NCBI GenBank assembly: GCA_041394185.1
Contig: JAWKIQ010000002.1
Location: forward strand, 682,001-746,000
Origin: Acidimicrobiales bacterium
GTDB taxonomy: Bacteria; Actinomycetota; Acidimicrobiia; Acidimicrobiales; Poriferisodalaceae
Direction of reading: 5' to 3'
Length of the DNA: 64,000 nt
In this document: in pieces, positions 46,490 through 56,098 of the stretch
Layout of the letters: every line of letters starts with the position of its first letter
Position numbering within the stretch: position 1 is the first letter of the stretch
The notes under the pieces: generated by a model
The model's database searches: none
What the model was told of the DNA's origin: nothing
Seen by the model: the letters and a program-made list of their open reading frames with translations, nothing else
Position numbers and translations under genes: made by a program

Positions 46490-47983
46490 CTAACGCAGCG
46501 CCAAGGTCGACGAGATGTCGCCGAAGCGGCCGGCCCATTCGGGATAGATGCCCAGGGCGACCGTGGCGACGATGGTCAGCACGATGGCGGCCGTGAGTGC
46601 CGGCGTGACGACGAAACGCGAGCCATCGGACTCGGGAGCGTCGTTCATCCACATCTCACGCATGACCCGGCCGTAGTACCCGAAGGCGATGACTGCGTTG
46701 ATGGCCACCACCACGGCCAGCAGCGAGCCCTGCAAGGACGAGGCGTCGATGAGGGCGTTCCAGATGAGGAACTTCGCGAACCATCCACCGACCGGGGGAA
46801 TACCAGCCAGAGCGGCCAGGAAGATCGTCATGGCCGTGGCCAGACCGGGCGCTCGTTGGAACAACCCGGCATAGGACGAAATCTCGCCGCTGCGGGTCTT
46901 GGCGGCCACTGCGAGCACGACGGCAAAGGCGCCCAGGTTCATGAAGGCGTAGATGATGAGGTAGGTCACCACAGCCTTGATCGACTGGTCGGTGGCGTCT
47001 CCGGCTACGGCGAAGGGGGCCAGCATGAACCCGCCCTGAGCGACGCCCGAGTAGGCCAACATGCGCACGATGTTGGTCTGGCGCAAGGCCAACAGGTTGC
47101 CCACCGTCATCGTGAGGGCGGCCATGATCCAAAAGAACGGCTCGACCACGTCGTCGCGGGCAGCGAAGGCTACGTACACCAGCTGCAACAAGGCCACGAA
47201 GCCCGCAGCCTTGGACGCCACCGCCAGGAAGGCGGTGACCGGAGTGGGTGCACCCTCGTATGTGTCGGGAGCCCAGGTGTGGAACGGCACGGCCGAGACC
47301 TTGAAGCCGAATCCGATCAGCACGAACAAGATGCCGAGGATGGTCATCGACGAGGGATCGTCGCCCGACAGGGCGACACGAATGTCGTCGAAGGCGGTCG
47401 AGCCGGTCATGCCGAACACCAGCGACATGCCATAGAGCATCACCGCGGACGCAAACACGCCCATCAGGTAGTACTTGATCGACGCCTCGTTCGAGGTGGC
47501 ACCGCCCTTGCGCCAGCCGGCCAACATGTAGGCCGGGATCGACAGCAGCTCGAGCGCCACGAACATCGTGATGAGATCGCGGGACGAGGCGATCAGCACC
47601 ATGCCCAGCAACGACGACAGCAACAGCGAGTAGTACTCGTTCTCGTAGTAGTCACCGTCGCGGATGTAGTCGACCGACAACAAGACGATGACGTAACCGG
47701 CGATGAGGAACAGCGCCTTCAGGACCAAGGACATGTCGTCGATGACGTAGGCGCCACCGAACATGGCTCGGTCGGTGCCGTCGACGGCAAGCGTCAGAAC
47801 AGGAACCAGTGTGGCCAACAGGCCCGCGCCCGCCAGCGTAGGCATCAGGGGACGGATTCGATCGGTCCAGATGATGTCGGCGAGCGTGATGAGGCTGCCA
47901 ATGATCAGCAGCGTCAGTTCGGGTGCGATCGCATGCCAATCGATGGGCGGCCTCTCGAAGGCGAGCAATGTGGCCAGGCTCAT
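46490..47983 (-). CDS. nuoN: NADH-quinone oxidoreductase subunit N (complex I operon A)
   Basis: Antiporter-like proton-pumping membrane subunit. The product has 497 residues and about 14 hydrophobic helices. AFHTWAPDTYEGAPTPVTAF appears as VPFHTWAPDTYEGAPTPVTA, the hallmark of the ND2/NuoN group, with SVDYIRDGDYYENEYYSLLL before it and RMLAYSGVAQGGFMLAP after. It starts 3 bases after nuoM. Clearly a different sequence from the operon B copy at 57176-58675. Confidence 0.95.
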   Translation of the reverse strand: MSLATLLAFERPPIDWHAIAPELTLLIIGSLITLADIIWTDRIRPLMPTLAGAGLLATLVPVLTLAVDGTDRAMFGGAYVIDDMSLVLKALFLIAGYVIVLLSVDYIRDGDYYENEYYSLLLSSLLGMVLIASSRDLITMFVALELLSIPAYMLAGWRKGGATSNEASIKYYLMGVFASAVMLYGMSLVFGMTGSTAFDDIRVALSGDDPSSMTILGILFVLIGFGFKVSAVPFHTWAPDTYEGAPTPVTAFLAVASKAAGFVALLQLVYVAFAARDDVVEPFFWIMAALTMTVGNLLALRQTNIVRMLAYSGVAQGGFMLAPFAVAGDATDQSIKAVVTYLIIYAFMNLGAFAVVLAVAAKTRSGEISSYAGLFQRAPGLATAMTIFLAALAGIPPVGGWFAKFLIWNALIDASSLQGSLLAVVVAINAVIAFGYYGRVMREMWMNDAPESDGSRFVVTPALTAAIVLTIVATVALGIYPEWAGRFGDISSTLALR

Positions 47984-47986
47984 GGA

Positions 47987-49525
47987 TCAGCCTCCGACCG
48001 ACTTGGCGACGATCTCGGCGATGTTGACAACAGCGCCGTCCGTCACCGAGAACAGGAGATTCGGGTAGACGCCAAATACCACGATGGCGATCAGGAACGG
48101 TGTCCACGCGATCCACTCGAAGGTGCCCACGTCGTGGATGTGGTGGTCCTTCCATTCGTCCTTGGGTTCGCCGAATGCGGTGCGCTGGTAGAGCCACAGC
48201 AGGTAGCCGGCGGCCAGCACGGTGCCGAGAGCGGCGATCACCATGTAGGTGCGGAACGTCTCGACCGGCAGGCCCTCAGCGGGGCTATAGGCCGACAGGA
48301 TCGCCGGGAATTCGCCCCAGAACCCGGCCAGACCCGGAAGACCGAGCGACGCCATGCTGGTGAAGCCGAGGATCCAGCCCATGCGCGGGGCCGACACGAG
48401 CAAACCGCCCAGGCGGCTGATCTCGAGGGTGTGATAGCGCTCCTTGACCGAGCCGGCGACGAAGAAGAGCATGCCGGTGATGAGGCCGTGGGCGACCATG
48501 CCGAACACGGCGGCGTTCATGCCGAAGTCGGTAAGGGTCGAGATGCCCAACATGACATAACCCATGTGAGCCACAGACGAGAAGGCGATGAGGCGCTTCA
48601 TGTCGGTCTGGGCCAAACAGCCGAGGGCGCCATAGATGATGCCGATGACCGCGAGCAGGCCGATCCAGGGTGCCCATTCGGCTGCGGCTCCGGGAAGGAT
48701 CGGGATGGCGATGCGGATGAAGCCGTAGGTACCCAGCTTCAGGAGCACCGCGGCCAGGATGACCGAACCCACGGTGGGTGCCTGCGTGTGGGCGTCGGGC
48801 AACCAGGTGTGGAACGGGAACATCGGCACCTTGATGCCAAAGCCCATGAACATGCCGCCGAAGATCCAGATGGCGGTGGTGCTGTGGATGCCTGCCGCAG
48901 CCTCGGGAAGGATGCGCATGTCGAAGGTCTGCACGTCGCTGAGGAAGAACAGCGCCAGGAAGCTGAGGATCATCAGCGCCGAGCCGAACAGCGTGTAGAG
49001 GAAGAACTTGAGCGAGGCGTACTTGCGCTCTGGGCCGCCCCAGACGCCGATGAGGAAGTACATCGGCAGCAGCACGACCTCGAAGAACACGAAGAACAAG
49101 ATGAGGTCTTGGGCGACGAAGGTGCCGTTCATGCCGGTGGCCAGCACCAGGATGAGCATCAGAAACGCCTTGGCGTTGCCCGGCTCTGGGATGTGATCCC
49201 AGCTGTAGATGATGCACAACGGCACCACCACCAGCGACAGGGCGAACATCGGCAGTGACAGACCGTCGAGGGCGATGATGTAGCGGCTGTTGATGACGTC
49301 GATCCAGCTCTTGTCGACCAGGAACTGCAGCTCGCCTGTTCGGTCGTAGTCGAACTGGGCCAAGACGTAGATGCCAACCGCCAGAGCGGCAAGCGACGTC
49401 ACCAGGGCGATGAGCTTGTGTGTCTCCTCGTCCTCCTTGGGCACCGCCATCATGACGATTGCGCCCAGTAGCGGTAGGAAGACGGCGAGGGTCAATGCCC
49501 ATGCCTCGAATCCTGTTGCTTCCAT
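47987..49525 (-). CDS. nuoM: NADH-quinone oxidoreductase subunit M (complex I operon A)
   Basis: Antiporter-like subunit (ND4 type) of 512 residues. Recognised by FPFHTWLPDAHTQAPTVGSV, MKRLIAFSSVAHMGYVMLGI, and the Glu-containing LILFFVFFEVVLLPMYFLIG helix. It contains about 14 helices. It follows nuoL by 14 bases and precedes nuoN by 3. The arrangement L-M-N is standard. Confidence 0.95.
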   Translation of the reverse strand: MEATGFEAWALTLAVFLPLLGAIVMMAVPKEDEETHKLIALVTSLAALAVGIYVLAQFDYDRTGELQFLVDKSWIDVINSRYIIALDGLSLPMFALSLVVVPLCIIYSWDHIPEPGNAKAFLMLILVLATGMNGTFVAQDLILFFVFFEVVLLPMYFLIGVWGGPERKYASLKFFLYTLFGSALMILSFLALFFLSDVQTFDMRILPEAAAGIHSTTAIWIFGGMFMGFGIKVPMFPFHTWLPDAHTQAPTVGSVILAAVLLKLGTYGFIRIAIPILPGAAAEWAPWIGLLAVIGIIYGALGCLAQTDMKRLIAFSSVAHMGYVMLGISTLTDFGMNAAVFGMVAHGLITGMLFFVAGSVKERYHTLEISRLGGLLVSAPRMGWILGFTSMASLGLPGLAGFWGEFPAILSAYSPAEGLPVETFRTYMVIAALGTVLAAGYLLWLYQRTAFGEPKDEWKDHHIHDVGTFEWIAWTPFLIAIVVFGVYPNLLFSVTDGAVVNIAEIVAKSVGG

Positions 49526-49539
49526 TCGAGCAGTTCTCC

Positions 49540-51849
49540 CTAGATGACGATCACGAAGATGATGGCCAGGACAGCGGTGGCGCCGAACAGTAGTGCGCCG
49601 TAGCCCTGAACCTTGCCGGACTGGGTTACACGGAGCCCCTCACCTGAGGCTCCAGCGGCATTGCCTGCGGTGTTTACAGCACCGTCGACGATTGCCTGAT
49701 CGATGTGGGTATAGACCCACTTTCCGCCATCGCGAGCAGACTCGCCCGCAGTGTTGACGATCTTGTCGAGGACGTTCTGGTTGAACCAGTAGGCCGCCTT
49801 GGCGAGAGGCCACTTGACCCCGGCGACGATGACGTTCTCGTAGAGGTGATCGAGGTAGTACTTGTTCTCGAGGAACGTACGGCCCCGGCGAGCAAGTGCG
49901 TTGCGCTCGGTGAGACCGTGTGGACCAGCGTTCTTCCAGAAGAACAGGTAGGTGACGATGATGCCGCCAAGGGCCAGCGCCAGACCCACCAACGCCATCG
50001 CCAGCGACGGTGCCGGGTGCTTGATGCCCAGCGGGTCCAGGAAGTTGCCCGGCTCGGCATAGGTCTGCAGTCTGTGGGCGAAGCCATCGGCGCCGAACAC
50101 CTCGACAACGGGCCCTGGCAGGTTCGCGGCGCCCGCCACCACAGCTCCGATCGACAGCAGGATCAGCGGGATGGTGATGACCTTCGGCGACTCGTGGGGA
50201 ACCTCGGCGTGGTGGTCGTCGTGACCGTGGTCGTCGTGGCCGTGAGCGTCGGCATGGCCGTGGGCGTCGCCGTGATCGTCGTGGTGATGCAGCTCGCCGC
50301 GGAACTCGCCGAAGAACGTGTACCAGATGACCCTGGTCATGTAGGCGGCAGTCATCGCAGCCACCAGACAGCCGAAGACCAGCATCAGGGGGTAACTCTG
50401 GCTCTGGCCGGCCAGGGCACCTAGCAAGATCTCGTCTTTGGACCAGAAGCCCGCAAGGGGGAAGATGCCGGCTAGCGCCAGCGAACACACGATGAAGGTC
50501 CAGAACGTGACCGGCATGTGCTTCTTGAGGCCACCGAACTTGCGGATGTCGAAGGTGTGGCCGGCCGAGTGGCTGACCGAACCGGCGCCCAGGAAGAGGC
50601 CGGCCTTGAACAGTGCGTGGGTGAACAGGTGGAACACTGCTGCGGTCCACGCGCCGACGCCCAGGGCCATGACCATGTAGCCGAGCTGCGACACGGTCGA
50701 GTAGGCCAGCACCTTCTTGATGTCCCACTGGACGAAGGCAAGCGCCGCGGCCATGAGGGCGGTGAAACCACCGACCAGGGCCAACAGGTTGATCGACGAG
50801 CTGTAGATGGCGAAGCCGTCGTAGAAGACCGGGTACAGGCGGGCCACCATGTACACGCCGGCCACGACCATGGTGGCTGCGTGGATCAGGGCCGACACCG
50901 GCGTGGGACCCGCCATGGCGTCGGGCAGCCAGGTGTGGAGCGGGAACTGGCCCGACTTGGACATCACCGCAGCCACCAGACAAGAGGCGGCCACGATGAG
51001 CAGGAAGTGCCTGACCTCGCCGTCTGCGATGAGGGTGTTGATCTCGAAGATGTCGAAGGTGCCGGTCGCGAAGAACAGCGTGATCATGCCGATCAGCAGG
51101 CCGATGTCGCCAACGCGGTTGGTGAGGAAGGCCTTCAGGGCTGCGTTGCTGTTGCTGCCGTCTTCCCACCAGTGGCCGATGAGCCCGAACGAACAGACAC
51201 CGACGAGCTCCCAGCCGACGATCATTTGCAAGATGCTCGACGACAGGACGAAGAACAGCATCGATGCCGTGAACAGGCTGAGGAATGCGTAGTAGTGCGT
51301 GTAGCGACGGTCGCCCTTGACGTACTCGGTCGAGTAGATGTGAACCAGCAGCGAGATGGTGGTCACCACAAAGAGCAGCAGAGCAGACAGACCGTCGACG
51401 TAGGTGCCGATCTTGTGCTCGGTGCCGCCGTTCTGGAACCAGGTGATCTGCTCGATGACCGGCTCGGCGACGACGACGTGATGTCCGCCTTCTTCGACAC
51501 CCAGCAGGGTGCCGTCGCCCAAGCCGCTGGAGCCGACGACGCCGAGGCCGTCCTCATGGGTGTCGGTTTCGTCGCTGTGGGTGTCGGTCTCTTCGGAGTG
51601 GTCCCCGTCTTCGGAGTGGTCACCCTCGTCGGAGTGGACCTCCTCGCTGCCGTGATCGGCCGCTGCAGCATCCTCGCTGCGGTCGATCCACTGCACGCCG
51701 ATCACGAGCGACAACACCCACGCGATCGACACGGCGGTGATGCCTACCCAGTGCACGGCAGATCCGCCCTTCATCCGCTTGCCGAACAGCAAGATGATGA
51801 GGAACGAGACAGCCGGCAGCAGTGGGACCAGGTATGCGTTTTCGAGCAT
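49540..51849 (-). CDS. nuoL: NADH-quinone oxidoreductase subunit L with two large acidic/His-rich loops (operon A)
   Basis: Antiporter-like subunit (ND5 type) with the long lateral helix. The product has 769 residues, against 626 for the copy in operon B. Core motifs are GWELVGVCSFGLIGHWW, QFPLHTWLPDAMAGPTPVSA and KVLAYSTVSQLGYMVMALGV. The surplus lies largely in two loops. Residues 55-101 (51547-51687) are an Asp/Glu/His/Ser loop between the first two helices. Residues 521-552 (50194-50289) hold about 13 His and many Asp. Such stretches can bind divalent metals; any function here is inference. Confidence 0.95.
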   Translation of the reverse strand: MLENAYLVPLLPAVSFLIILLFGKRMKGGSAVHWVGITAVSIAWVLSLVIGVQWIDRSEDAAAADHGSEEVHSDEGDHSEDGDHSEETDTHSDETDTHEDGLGVVGSSGLGDGTLLGVEEGGHHVVVAEPVIEQITWFQNGGTEHKIGTYVDGLSALLLFVVTTISLLVHIYSTEYVKGDRRYTHYYAFLSLFTASMLFFVLSSSILQMIVGWELVGVCSFGLIGHWWEDGSNSNAALKAFLTNRVGDIGLLIGMITLFFATGTFDIFEINTLIADGEVRHFLLIVAASCLVAAVMSKSGQFPLHTWLPDAMAGPTPVSALIHAATMVVAGVYMVARLYPVFYDGFAIYSSSINLLALVGGFTALMAAALAFVQWDIKKVLAYSTVSQLGYMVMALGVGAWTAAVFHLFTHALFKAGLFLGAGSVSHSAGHTFDIRKFGGLKKHMPVTFWTFIVCSLALAGIFPLAGFWSKDEILLGALAGQSQSYPLMLVFGCLVAAMTAAYMTRVIWYTFFGEFRGELHHHDDHGDAHGHADAHGHDDHGHDDHHAEVPHESPKVITIPLILLSIGAVVAGAANLPGPVVEVFGADGFAHRLQTYAEPGNFLDPLGIKHPAPSLAMALVGLALALGGIIVTYLFFWKNAGPHGLTERNALARRGRTFLENKYYLDHLYENVIVAGVKWPLAKAAYWFNQNVLDKIVNTAGESARDGGKWVYTHIDQAIVDGAVNTAGNAAGASGEGLRVTQSGKVQGYGALLFGATAVLAIIFVIVI

Positions 51850-51859
51850 TGGTGGTGCC

Positions 51860-52159
51860 TCAGCCGCGCATCAAGTCGAGTTCTTCGACGTTGATGTTCG
51901 AGCGGTTGCGATAGATGAGCAGGACGATGGCCAAACCGACGGCGACCTCGGCCGCGGCCACGGCGATGATGAACAGGGCGAAGACCTGACCGGCGACGGC
52001 GCCGTGGAGCTGGCCGAACGCCAGCAGATTGATGTTGACGGCGTTCAGCATCAGTTCGATCGACATCAACACCATCACGGCGTTGCGCCTAGCGAGGACG
52101 CCATAGATGCCGGTGCAGAACAGGAACGCACCCAACAACAGGAACTGGTTCACGAGCAT
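51860..52159 (-). CDS. nuoK: NADH-quinone oxidoreductase subunit K (operon A)
   Basis: Small membrane subunit of 99 residues with three helices. Glu35 (MSIELMLNAVN) and Glu71 (AVAAAEVAVGLAI) match the two essential membrane glutamates of E. coli NuoK (36 and 72). It ends NVEELDLMRG. It starts 2 bases after nuoJ and lies 10 bases before nuoL. Confidence 0.96.
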   Translation of the reverse strand: MLVNQFLLLGAFLFCTGIYGVLARRNAVMVLMSIELMLNAVNINLLAFGQLHGAVAGQVFALFIIAVAAAEVAVGLAIVLLIYRNRSNINVEELDLMRG

Positions 52160-52161
52160 GA

Positions 52162-52656
52162 TCAGTCCTTCCTGGCCAAGACGATGGCCCCGATGAGAGC
52201 GGCCAGCAACAGCACCGAGGCGGCCTCGAAGGCGATCAGGTAGGTGCTGAAGATCTCGTCGCCCACATCGCGGGTTCGAAACACCACAGGGTCGTTGGGC
52301 AACTCGTCGGTACCGAACTGATCGATCAGCGAATAGACGAGCACTGCGCCGAGCATTGCGGCCACACCCAGACCGATGGGCCACGAAGAGGTGGTGAGCG
52401 ACGTGGTCTGGCCCATGGGGGCGCGGGTGAGCATGACGCCGAACAAGAACAACACCATCACTGCGCCGATGTACACGAGGAACTGGGTCGTGGCGACGAA
52501 CTCGGCAGTGAGAAGGATGTACAGAGCGCCGAGGCTGGCCAGCACCGCCACCAGGTAGAGGGCCGCGTGAACGACGTTCTTGGTGGTGACCATGCGCAGC
52601 GCGCTGACCGCGGCGACAGCGGCGATGATGCCGAATGCGATGTTCTGGGCAACCAT
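52162..52656 (-). CDS. nuoJ: NADH-quinone oxidoreductase subunit J (operon A)
   Basis: Membrane subunit (ND6 type) of 164 residues with five helices. KNVVHAALYLVAVLASLGAL and FVATTQFLVYIGAVMVLFLF carry the conserved pi-bulge helix region. The ATG at 52656 overlaps the nuoI stop by one base. A longer open frame upstream covers nuoI and is not real. Confidence 0.94.
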   Translation of the reverse strand: MVAQNIAFGIIAAVAAVSALRMVTTKNVVHAALYLVAVLASLGALYILLTAEFVATTQFLVYIGAVMVLFLFGVMLTRAPMGQTTSLTTSSWPIGLGVAAMLGAVLVYSLIDQFGTDELPNDPVVFRTRDVGDEIFSTYLIAFEAASVLLLAALIGAIVLARKD

Positions 52657-53189
52657 CAGCGCGGCACCTTCTTGACCTTCATCTCCGACCCCGCCTCGTA
52701 GGCCTCGAAGTCGGGAACCGTATCGAACCACTCGCCGAGGCGCCGCTTGTCGTGCAGCAGGTCTGCGATGCGCGGTTCGCTGTACTCGTACTCGGGGGTC
52801 CAAAAGAGCGCTTCGAACGGGCACACCTCGACGCAGATACCGCAGTACATACAAAGCGAGTAGTCGATGTCGAAGCGGTCGAGCTTGTTGACCGTGCGGG
52901 GCTTGCCGCCCGCGCGGCGCGGCGGCGCCTTGACCTTGTGACCCTCGATGTAGATGCACCAGTCGGGGCAGCTACGGCTGCACAACATGCACGCGGTGCA
53001 GTTCTCTTCGTGCAAAGAGATGACGCCACGGGCTCGGGGCGTCGGCTCTTCTTTCTCGTGCGGGTATTGCACGGTGACCGCACCCTTGACGGGCGACGGC
53101 GGCTTGGCCGGTCCGTCCGGGAACATGGTGCGAACAGCGGTGCGCGCCGTGACCCCGAGGCCTTTGAAGTATCCGGAAATGTTTGCCAT
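52656..53189 (-). CDS. nuoI: NADH-quinone oxidoreductase subunit I, 2[4Fe-4S] (operon A)
   Basis: Carries clusters N6a and N6b that pass electrons to NuoB. The product has 177 residues. The two ferredoxin motifs are NCTACMLCSRSCPDWC and CMYCGICVEVCPFEALF. The N-terminal segment MANISGYFKGLGVTARTAVR is the usual membrane-facing helix. It abuts nuoH directly. Confidence 0.96.
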   Translation of the reverse strand: MANISGYFKGLGVTARTAVRTMFPDGPAKPPSPVKGAVTVQYPHEKEEPTPRARGVISLHEENCTACMLCSRSCPDWCIYIEGHKVKAPPRRAGGKPRTVNKLDRFDIDYSLCMYCGICVEVCPFEALFWTPEYEYSEPRIADLLHDKRRLGEWFDTVPDFEAYEAGSEMKVKKVPR

Positions 53190-54227
53190 CTAGAACGCCA
53201 CCTTGAACACGCCGGTGAGCACGATGTTTACGAGGGCGAGGGGGATGAGGACCTTCCACGCGAACTTCTGGAGCTGGTCTTCGCGAAGTCTGGGGTAGGT
53301 GAAACGAACCCAGAAGATCAGGAAGGACAGCAGCATGATCTTGGCCAGCATGACCCCAGGCCCGACGATGTTGAGCCAGTTTGCGTTGGGGTCGACGAAC
53401 GGCAGCGCCCAACCGCCGAGGAACAACACCGAAGCGATAGAGGCGAAGGCGAATGCGGTGCCGAACTCGGCCATGAAGAACAGCAGGAACCTGAAGCCCG
53501 TGTACTCGATGTGGAAACCGCCGACCAGCTCGGTCTCGGCGACCGGCATGTCGAAGGGTGTCTGGGTGAGCTCGGCCTGGGCGGCGATCATGAAGATCGC
53601 AAACCCGATGCCCTGGGTGAAGATGAAGGGCATGCCGGCGTCCCAGCCGAAGATCTCCCAGTTGGCCTGGGCGTGGACGATGCCCTGCAACGACAGGGTC
53701 TCGGCCTGAATCACCACGCCGACGACGGCCAGAACCAGCGGCAGCTCATAGGCGATCAGCTGGCCTGCAGCGCGCAGGCCGCCGAGCAGTGCGTATTTGT
53801 TGGCAGACGCCCAGCCGGCCATGAGCACGCCCAGAGCCGACAACGACGACACCGCCATGGCATAGAAGATGCCCGTGTCGAGGTTCTCGACCACCAGATC
53901 GGGGCCCGCAGGCAAGATGACGTACAGCAGGAAGGTCGACATGAGGACCACCACCGGCGCCAGCGCGAACACGTGCTTGTCGGCGTTGTCGGGGTGGATG
54001 TCTTCCTTTTGCAGGAACTTGATGGCCTCGGCGATGAGCTGCAACGTGCCGTGGGGGCCGGCTTCCATGGGGCCCAGACGGCTCTGCATGAACGCCATCA
54101 TCTTGAACAAGAAGACGTAGACCAGGATCAGCGAGGTCAGCGGTATGACGCCGAGCACCACGCCGAGCTTGATCGCCGTCGACACGGCGTAGTCGGAGAA
54201 GATCCAGAAACTGACATCGGCGATCAT
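53190..54227 (-). CDS. nuoH: NADH-quinone oxidoreductase subunit H (operon A)
   Basis: Membrane subunit (ND1 type) that forms the quinone entry channel. The ATG at 54227 gives 345 residues. Motifs are KMMAFMQSRLGPMEAGPHG, KEDIHPDNADKHVFALAP and AAQAELTQTPFDMPVAETEL with VGGFHIEYTGFRF, the quinone-channel loop. It overlaps nuoD in ATGA. No nuoE, nuoF or nuoG lies between nuoD and nuoH, where they would be expected. Confidence 0.96.
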   Translation of the reverse strand: MIADVSFWIFSDYAVSTAIKLGVVLGVIPLTSLILVYVFLFKMMAFMQSRLGPMEAGPHGTLQLIAEAIKFLQKEDIHPDNADKHVFALAPVVVLMSTFLLYVILPAGPDLVVENLDTGIFYAMAVSSLSALGVLMAGWASANKYALLGGLRAAGQLIAYELPLVLAVVGVVIQAETLSLQGIVHAQANWEIFGWDAGMPFIFTQGIGFAIFMIAAQAELTQTPFDMPVAETELVGGFHIEYTGFRFLLFFMAEFGTAFAFASIASVLFLGGWALPFVDPNANWLNIVGPGVMLAKIMLLSFLIFWVRFTYPRLREDQLQKFAWKVLIPLALVNIVLTGVFKVAF

Positions 54228-55396
54228 CGATCGATGTCTCCCAGAATGAAGTAGAGCGAGCCGAGGATCGTGATGACGTCTGGGACGTACACGCCTCGCA
54301 TCACCCAAGACGTGATCGAGATGTTGTTGAAGCTCGGCGTGCGGATCTTGACCCGGAACGGTCCCAGATCGCCTTTCGAGACGATGTAGTAGCCCATCTC
54401 GCCGAGAGGGTTCTCGGTCGAGACGTAGGCCTCACCCTCGGGCACCTTAATGATGCGGGGGACCTTGGCCATGATCGGGCCGCTGGGCAAGCTGTCGAGC
54501 AGCTTGTCGACGATGTAGGTCGCTTCGCGGGTTTCCTGCAGGCGGACCCAGTAGCGGGCGAACGAGTCGCCGTCCGGGTGGGTCCAGACCTTCCAGTCGA
54601 TCTTGTCGTAGGGCAGCGGCGACGGAACGTCGCGGCGAAGGTCCCAGTCGACACCCGATGCCCGGAGGTTGGCACCGGAGAGACCGTATTCGAGGGCGAC
54701 GTCTTTGGGGATGACGCCGATGCCGCGGCAGCGCTGCTGAAAGACCGGGTTGCCCATCAGCAGGTCCTCGATCTCGTCGCAGAAGGTCCGCATCTTGTCC
54801 ATGCAGTCCTTGGTCTCGGCGATCCAGCCCTTGGGAAGGTCGTCCTTCAGACCACCGATGCGGTCGAAGTTGGGATGGAATCGGCCACCGGTGACCGCCT
54901 CGATCTGGTTCAGGACGCGCTCGCGATCACGGAATGCGAAGAACACCGGGGTGAGTGCGCCGACCTGAACGCCCATGTCGCCGAGGAACAGCGAAATGTT
55001 GGCTATGCGCGACATCTCGAACAGGATCGCCCTGATCCACTGGGCTCGGGGCGGTGCCTCGACGTCCATCAACTGCTCGGCGGCCAGGACGAACGGAACC
55101 TCGTTGGCGAAGTTGCCGACCCAGTCGATGCGGTTGATGAGGGTTGTGACCTGAGGGTATGTGCGGACCTCGGCGAGCTTTTCGTAGCCGCGGTGCATGT
55201 AGCCGGGGATGGGGTCGGCCTTGACGACCAGCTCACCATCGAGCTGCACCGCGATGCGCAGCGTGCCGTGGGTGGCCGGATGCTGCGGGCCGATGTTGAG
55301 GGTCATGTCGCCCGTGTCGAGTTCGACATTGACCCGGGCCTCGGCGGCCTGTGTGGCTATGTAGGCCAGCTGCTGGTGTTCAGAAGTTGCGGTCAT
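54224..55396 (-). CDS. nuoD: NADH-quinone oxidoreductase subunit D (operon A)
   Basis: Quinone-site subunit of the peripheral arm. The product has 390 residues. MTLNIGPQHPATHGTLRIAV includes the quinone-loop His, GYMHRGYEKLAE holds Arg69 (equivalent of the NDUFS2 arginine that is dimethylated in mitochondria), and VSKGDLGPFRVKIRTPSFNN is the C-terminal signature. It is separate from nuoC (not fused), overlapping it in ATGA. Confidence 0.96.
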   Translation of the reverse strand: MTATSEHQQLAYIATQAAEARVNVELDTGDMTLNIGPQHPATHGTLRIAVQLDGELVVKADPIPGYMHRGYEKLAEVRTYPQVTTLINRIDWVGNFANEVPFVLAAEQLMDVEAPPRAQWIRAILFEMSRIANISLFLGDMGVQVGALTPVFFAFRDRERVLNQIEAVTGGRFHPNFDRIGGLKDDLPKGWIAETKDCMDKMRTFCDEIEDLLMGNPVFQQRCRGIGVIPKDVALEYGLSGANLRASGVDWDLRRDVPSPLPYDKIDWKVWTHPDGDSFARYWVRLQETREATYIVDKLLDSLPSGPIMAKVPRIIKVPEGEAYVSTENPLGEMGYYIVSKGDLGPFRVKIRTPSFNNISITSWVMRGVYVPDVITILGSLYFILGDIDR

Positions 55397-56091
55397 GCTC
55401 CGCCCTCCGCTTCGAATGCAGCCATCACTTCGGCTTCGAGTTGTTCCTCGAGGTGCTCGGGAATCTCTTCGATGTCGACCACTCCGGGCCAGGGCTTCAC
55501 GACCCGCGCCAGCAACGGGAAGTCCTTGCGAAGCGGGTGGCCCTCGAATTCGGTCGGCAGGTAGAGGTGACGCAAGCGCGGGTGCCCGGTGAAGGTCACG
55601 CCGAACATCTCCCAAGCCTCGCGCTCGTGCCAGTCGGCGCCGGCAAAGACGCCCGTCCAGGTGTCGATCGTCATCGAGTCGTCGATGTCGGCTTTGAGGG
55701 TCACGCCGACACCTTCGGCGATCGAGTGCACCCGGGCGAAGGCCTGGAATCTGGTGTCGCCACCCGCGTAGCCGGTGCCGTCGGGCAGCTTCGAGCCCGA
55801 CTCTTCACCTTCTACGACGTCGAACTCGGTGTCTTCATAACGGCCCTCGGGGGCGATCATCCAGTCGATCACCGAAAGGAAGCCGAAATAGGTGAAGCCC
55901 ATGTTCTCGAGGGCGCGTCCGGCGTCTTGCCAGCGGTTGGCTGCAACCCTGATCCAAACGTCGGTTCCGGGGATGACATGGCTGGCGAGCACACCGTCGC
56001 CGAGCGCCTCGGTGAGGCGCGCCACGATGCTGTCGCGAAGCTCGTCGGTGACGGGTTCTGGGTTTTCGGTTTCGGTGGTCTCGTCGGCCAC
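55393..56091 (-). CDS. nuoC: NADH-quinone oxidoreductase subunit C (operon A)
   Basis: Peripheral-arm structural subunit. The 232-residue product ends in an acidic tail. The family motif is ADWHEREAWEMFGVTFTGHP, followed by LRHLYLPTEFEGHPLRKDFP. The N-terminus MADETTETENPEPVTDELRD is acidic. It lies 7 bases after nuoB. Confidence 0.95.
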   Translation of the reverse strand: MADETTETENPEPVTDELRDSIVARLTEALGDGVLASHVIPGTDVWIRVAANRWQDAGRALENMGFTYFGFLSVIDWMIAPEGRYEDTEFDVVEGEESGSKLPDGTGYAGGDTRFQAFARVHSIAEGVGVTLKADIDDSMTIDTWTGVFAGADWHEREAWEMFGVTFTGHPRLRHLYLPTEFEGHPLRKDFPLLARVVKPWPGVVDIEEIPEHLEEQLEAEVMAAFEAEGGA

Positions 56092-56098
56092 TGTTTCC

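Noticed and set aside
46310..49258. Open frame of 982 codons on the plus strand
   Set aside because: It lies opposite midA, nuoN and nuoM and reads as His/Asp/Gly/Arg/Gln-rich low-complexity sequence.
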